Shown here in pieces: positions 20,715 through 25,065 of a stretch of 25,065 bases of DNA. Position numbers and translations under genes: made by a program. Numbering within the stretch: the stretch's first letter is position 1; the number at the start of each line of letters is the position of its first letter. The notes beneath the pieces are model-generated. The model did not search any database. It was not told where the DNA came from and worked only from the letters and a program-made list of their open reading frames with translations. Source of the DNA: DASQZJ01 sp035638775 (lineage in GTDB: Bacteria > Pseudomonadota > Gammaproteobacteria > UBA5335 > SLRW01); contig DASQZJ010000048.1 of assembly GCA_035638775.1 (NCBI GenBank), positions 1 through 25,065 of the forward strand, in the 5' to 3' direction.

Positions 20715-20909
20715 ATGCCGAAGCTCGCACGCTGCCCAACCTGCCGCAAACCCGCCCGACTGGGCGAGGACAACCCCTGGCGCCCCTTCTGCAGCGAACG
20801 CTGCAAGCTCATCGACCTCGGGGAGTGGTTCGGGGAAGAACACTACATCGCCGGGCCGGAGAGCGCGTCCTGGGAGAAGGGATCGGAGGGAGACGACGGG
20901 GCGCTTTAG
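20715..20909 (+). CDS. yacG: DNA gyrase inhibitor YacG (zinc-binding)
   Basis: Encodes 64 residues (E. coli 65). YacG is a small zinc protein that binds GyrB and inhibits gyrase. The four zinc cysteines are Cys7 and Cys10 (CPTC) and Cys26 and Cys30 (CSERC), followed by LIDLGEWFGEEHYIAG and an acidic tail, all typical. ATG 20715 (a GTG lies one codon upstream) follows GAGGGT. It is the last gene of the pilB-to-yacG run, and its stop codon sits at the edge of the TTTTAGG-type repeat element. Confidence 0.93.
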   Translation: MPKLARCPTCRKPARLGEDNPWRPFCSERCKLIDLGEWFGEEHYIAGPESASWEKGSEGDDGAL

Positions 20910-20919
20910 GTCAGCAACC

Positions 20920-21065
20920 GTGTTAGGTTTTAGGTAAGAAGCGGCAAGTTTCGTTGCATGTTCTCCGGCCCGTAAGGCCGACCGGACCTCGGAGAAACTC
21001 TTGGGCTTCCCGTCGAGCAGAATCCGTGGGTAGCCACCGGATCCCTCTTTCCTAAAACCTAAAAC
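20920..21065. repeat. Inverted-repeat element between convergent yacG and Nudix/ThiE genes
   Basis: Positions 20920-20938 (GTGTTAGGTTTTAGGTAAG) and 21047-21065 are inverted repeats matching at 17 of 19 positions, framing about 146 bp. Inside, TTCTCCG (20961-20967) pairs with CGGAGAA (20990-20996), and CGGCC-CGTAA-GGCCG (20966-20980) forms a nested hairpin. No coding frame is evident. It resembles a small non-autonomous or intergenic repeat (MITE/BIME-like), or a bidirectional transcription-end structure; no clear target-site duplication is seen. Confidence 0.55.
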
Positions 21066-21092
21066 CTAAAACCTAAAACCTAAAACCTAAAA
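21051..21092. repeat. Six tandem copies of the heptamer CCTAAAA
   Basis: Six exact, uninterrupted CCTAAAA units fill 42 bp and end 7 bp before the stop codon (21099-21101) of the leftward Nudix/ThiE-like gene. Degenerate reverse-orientation units (TTTAGG, TTAGG, TTTTAGG) lie at 20905-20934. Composition is far more AT-rich than anything nearby. With a 7-bp unit and no spacers it is a simple tandem repeat, not a CRISPR array. Confidence 0.97.
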
Positions 21093-21098
21093 CGCCCT

Positions 21099-22034
21099 TC
21101 AGACCCACCCCCGAATCCCCGCAACCCCCTGCGCCCCGGCCTCCCGCGCCCGGGGCACGTCCGCGGCCGTCATCCCGCCGAGTGCGTACACCGGCAGCCT
21201 GGCCTGCTCGCACAGCGCTTCCAGGCCCGCCCAGCCCAGTGGATTCGCTCCAGGGTGGGACGGCGTCGGGCGCACCGGCGATACGAGCGCGAAGTCCGCG
21301 TCCCGCACCTCGGCCAGCTCGAGCTCCGCGGCGTCGTGGCAGGACGCGCCTACCCACTCCAGGTCCGGCGGCCGGGCATCCAGTGAGCGCAGCCGGGCGG
21401 CGCTGAGGTGTACGCCATCGAATCCCAGGCGCGCGGCAGCGGCCGGATCGCCGTTGAGCAGCACGCGGGCGCCCAACGCATGACACACGCCGGTCACCTG
21501 CGGGGCGAGTGAATCCAGGGCGGCCGGCGCGATCGTCGGCAGGCGCAGCTGAACCAGGCGGATGCCGCTCTCCAGGACCCGTTCCAGCCGCGCAAGAAAA
21601 TCCCCCGGATCACCGGGTTCCGGCGGGGTGATCTGGCACAGGCGGGGCAGCCGGACCGCCGTGATGATCGGCCGGTCCGCCCCGATCAGGCCCCGGTCCG
21701 GCAGCCTGTCGGGCTCGACCCAGGCCAGCGGCTGGCCCTCGAGGCCGGCCGGCTCGCCCCGGAAGGTCTGGACCTCCCGGACGTCCAGCAGCACGCTGCG
21801 ATCGGCATAATCGTGACGGATCCGGATCAGCGGCAGACTCCGCTCGACGAGCACGCCGAGCTCCTCGCGCAGCTCCCGCCGCAGCGCCGCGCCGACGTCC
21901 TCTCCGGGCTCGACCTTCCCGCCGGGGAACTCCCAGGTCCCCGCCATGTGGCTGCCCGGCAGACGCCGCGAGACCAGCACCTCGCCCTGGCGGTTGCGCA
22001 GCACCCCGACGGCAACGTGGACCGGGTCGCTCAC
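21099..22034 (-). CDS. Nudix hydrolase (MutT-type 8-oxo-dGTPase) fused to a ThiE/TenI-like domain
   Basis: Encodes 311 residues. The N-terminal part is a MutT-type Nudix domain with a perfect box GX5EX7REUXEEXGU at 39-61 (Gly39, Glu45, Arg53, Glu54, Glu57, Glu58, Gly60). It is expected to hydrolyse 8-oxo-dGTP and protect replication. From about residue 150 comes a TIM-barrel domain like thiamine-phosphate synthase: IRLVQLRLP, VLLNGD, GFDGVHLS, DFALVSPVRPTPSHPG, YALGGM. ThiE residues expected at substrate sites look altered, so synthase activity is doubtful. The same fusion near argJ and secA is known in pseudomonads (mutT). The start is GTG 22034, overlapping the argJ stop as GTGA; an ATG at 22088 lies inside argJ and adds a non-conserved tail. 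Confidence 0.88.
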   Translation of the reverse strand: MSDPVHVAVGVLRNRQGEVLVSRRLPGSHMAGTWEFPGGKVEPGEDVGAALRRELREELGVLVERSLPLIRIRHDYADRSVLLDVREVQTFRGEPAGLEGQPLAWVEPDRLPDRGLIGADRPIITAVRLPRLCQITPPEPGDPGDFLARLERVLESGIRLVQLRLPTIAPAALDSLAPQVTGVCHALGARVLLNGDPAAAARLGFDGVHLSAARLRSLDARPPDLEWVGASCHDAAELELAEVRDADFALVSPVRPTPSHPGANPLGWAGLEALCEQARLPVYALGGMTAADVPRAREAGAQGVAGIRGWV

Positions 22035-23245
22035 GTGCGGTACTCGGCGTTGATGGAGACGTAGCCGTGGCTCAGGTCGCAGGTCCACAGCACCGCCCGG
22101 TCCCGGCCACGGCCCAGGTCGATGCGGACGGTGATCTCTTCGGCATCCATCGCACGCTGACCGGCCTCCTCGGTGTAGCAGGGATCCCGCCCGCCCCGGC
22201 TCACGATCACCACATCGTTGAGCGCGATGCGCACGCCCGCGATCTCCAGGTCATCGATGCCGGCCCGTCCCACGGCCGCCAGGATGCGCCCCCAGTTGGG
22301 GTCGCTGGCGTAGAAGGCCGTCTTGACCAGCGGCGAGTGCGCTACCGCACCGGCCACCGCGCGTGCCTCCTCCGGGCCGGCGGCTTCCTCCACCCGGATG
22401 GTGATGAACTTGGTCGCGCCCTCGCCGTCGCGGACGATCGCCTGGGCCAGCTCGACGCAGACCTCCGTCACCGCCCGGCGCAGGCGCTCCCATGCCTCGC
22501 TCCCGGGTGACGCCGCAACGCCGGTGGCGCCGGTCGCCAGCAGGCAGCAGGCATCGTTGGTCGAGGTATCGCCGTCCACCGAGATGCGGTTGAACGACTG
22601 CCCCACCGCCTCGCGCAGCAGCGTGTCCAGGTCGCCGCCGGGGACGCCCGCGTCGGTCGCCACGAACGCCAGCATGGTTGCCATATCCGGCCGGATCATG
22701 CCGGCCCCCTTGGCGATGCCGGACACCGTGACCGGCCGGCCCCCGATCTCGAGTCGCCGGCTCGCGGCCTTGGGCACCGTGTCCGTGGTCATGATGCCGC
22801 GGGCCGCTTCGACCCAGGCATCTGCGCTCAGGTCCCCGATCAGCCCCGGCAGTGCCGCGCGTATCGGTGGCAGCGGCAGCGGCTCACCGATCACGCCGGT
22901 CGAGAACGGCAGGACCTCGTCGGGCCGGCAGTCGAGCTCCGCGGCCAGGGCCTCGCAGCATGCCTGCGCGTCGCGGCGCCCGGCCTCGCCCGTGCCGGCG
23001 TTGGCATAGCCGGTATTGATCAGCAACGCACGGGGATTCGCCGCTGCCAGGTGAGCGAGCGCGACCTCCACCGGTGCGGCCCGGAACCGGTTGCGCGTGA
23101 ACACGGCTGCACACTCCGTCCCCGGCGCAACCTCCAGCAGGACCAGGTCCTGCCGGTCCGGCTTGCGGATTCCCGCGGCCGCCGATGCCAGGCGGATGCC
23201 GGCGACCGGGGGGATGAAGGACGGGGGATTCAGTCCGACGGGCAA
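22031..23245 (-). CDS. argJ: Bifunctional glutamate N-acetyltransferase / amino-acid acetyltransferase ArgJ
   Basis: Encodes 404 residues, usual for ArgJ. It recycles the acetyl group from N-acetylornithine to glutamate in the cyclic arginine pathway, and in bifunctional forms also uses acetyl-CoA. The protein self-cleaves before the nucleophilic threonine of KGAGMIRPDMATMLAF, here Thr190, giving alpha and beta chains. SVDGDTSTNDA and the C-terminal DLSHGYVSINAEYRT are characteristic. The start is TTG 23245, supported by GGAGG 7 nt upstream and by the N-terminal reading VGLNPPSFIPPVAGIRLA. It is 37 nt after secA and overlaps the Nudix gene by 4 nt, so these three are probably co-transcribed. 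Confidence 0.95.
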   Translation of the reverse strand: MPVGLNPPSFIPPVAGIRLASAAAGIRKPDRQDLVLLEVAPGTECAAVFTRNRFRAAPVEVALAHLAAANPRALLINTGYANAGTGEAGRRDAQACCEALAAELDCRPDEVLPFSTGVIGEPLPLPPIRAALPGLIGDLSADAWVEAARGIMTTDTVPKAASRRLEIGGRPVTVSGIAKGAGMIRPDMATMLAFVATDAGVPGGDLDTLLREAVGQSFNRISVDGDTSTNDACCLLATGATGVAASPGSEAWERLRRAVTEVCVELAQAIVRDGEGATKFITIRVEEAAGPEEARAVAGAVAHSPLVKTAFYASDPNWGRILAAVGRAGIDDLEIAGVRIALNDVVIVSRGGRDPCYTEEAGQRAMDAEEITVRIDLGRGRDRAVLWTCDLSHGYVSINAEYRT

Positions 23246-23282
23246 GTCCGCGCCTCCGGTGTCAGCGATGCGGGTCCCGCTC

Positions 23283-25065
<1,783 letters not shown>

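Noticed and set aside
21051..21092. CRISPR array or telomere-like sequence
   Set aside because: The unit is 7 bp with no spacers and no cas genes nearby, and an internal chromosomal location with normal genes on both sides argues against a replicon end.
22035..22088. ATG start at 22088 for the Nudix/ThiE-like gene
   Set aside because: It lies within the argJ coding region and adds a basic tail before the Nudix domain; the GTG overlapping the argJ stop fits the domain boundary.

Overview
The window is GC-rich, tightly packed bacterial chromosome, almost certainly from a gammaproteobacterium. The evidence is the gene order: pilS-pilR-pilA, pilB-pilC-pilD-coaE-zapD-yacG, and secA-argJ-(Nudix/ThiE-like). 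These match the arrangements known from pseudomonads and other Gammaproteobacteria. High GC and sucCD beside pilS would fit a purple-sulfur/Ectothiorhodospira-like lineage, but that placement is inference. I see no rRNA, tRNA, CRISPR array, insertion sequence or phage gene, and no broken core gene.

Layout. Positions 1-125 hold the start of a leftward gene for an exported protein that runs off the edge. It follows a gene-free stretch of about 700 bp with several hairpins. From 827 to 5322 runs a leftward block: rluD (23S rRNA pseudouridine synthase), pgeF (peptidoglycan editing factor, ATGA overlap with rluD) and clpB (disaggregase, with its own heat-shock-type promoter). Divergent from rluD is bamD (5553-6338), whose leader contains a terminator-like hairpin, followed by a nitroreductase-family gene. 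Convergent with these, leftward, is sucC-sucD (7101-9175), succinyl-CoA ligase of the TCA cycle.

The centre and right (9436-19205) form a type IV pilus locus. PilS/PilR is a sensor kinase and sigma54 activator pair. It faces pilA, whose upstream region has a textbook -24/-12 sigma54 promoter and a cluster of CGTCAC/GTGACG repeats at enhancer distance. pilA ends in Cys-Ser and is followed, after a strong terminator, by a Wzy/WaaL/PglL-type membrane protein that is a good candidate pilin O-oligosaccharyltransferase. pilB (assembly ATPase), pilC (platform) and pilD (prepilin peptidase) follow and run on into coaE (last step of CoA synthesis), zapD (FtsZ bundling) and yacG (gyrase inhibitor).

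The right end is leftward and convergent with yacG: partial secA, argJ and a Nudix-ThiE-like fusion gene, closely spaced or overlapping. The convergent gap at 20910-21098 holds the oddest DNA in the window: six exact tandem copies of CCTAAAA, an imperfect 19-bp inverted repeat framing about 146 bp, and a nested hairpin. I found no clearly undescribed multi-gene system. The most interesting leads are this repeat element, the pilA/glycosyltransferase pairing, a 13-bp inverted repeat overlapping promoter elements between sucC and pilS, and the attenuator-like hairpin before bamD.
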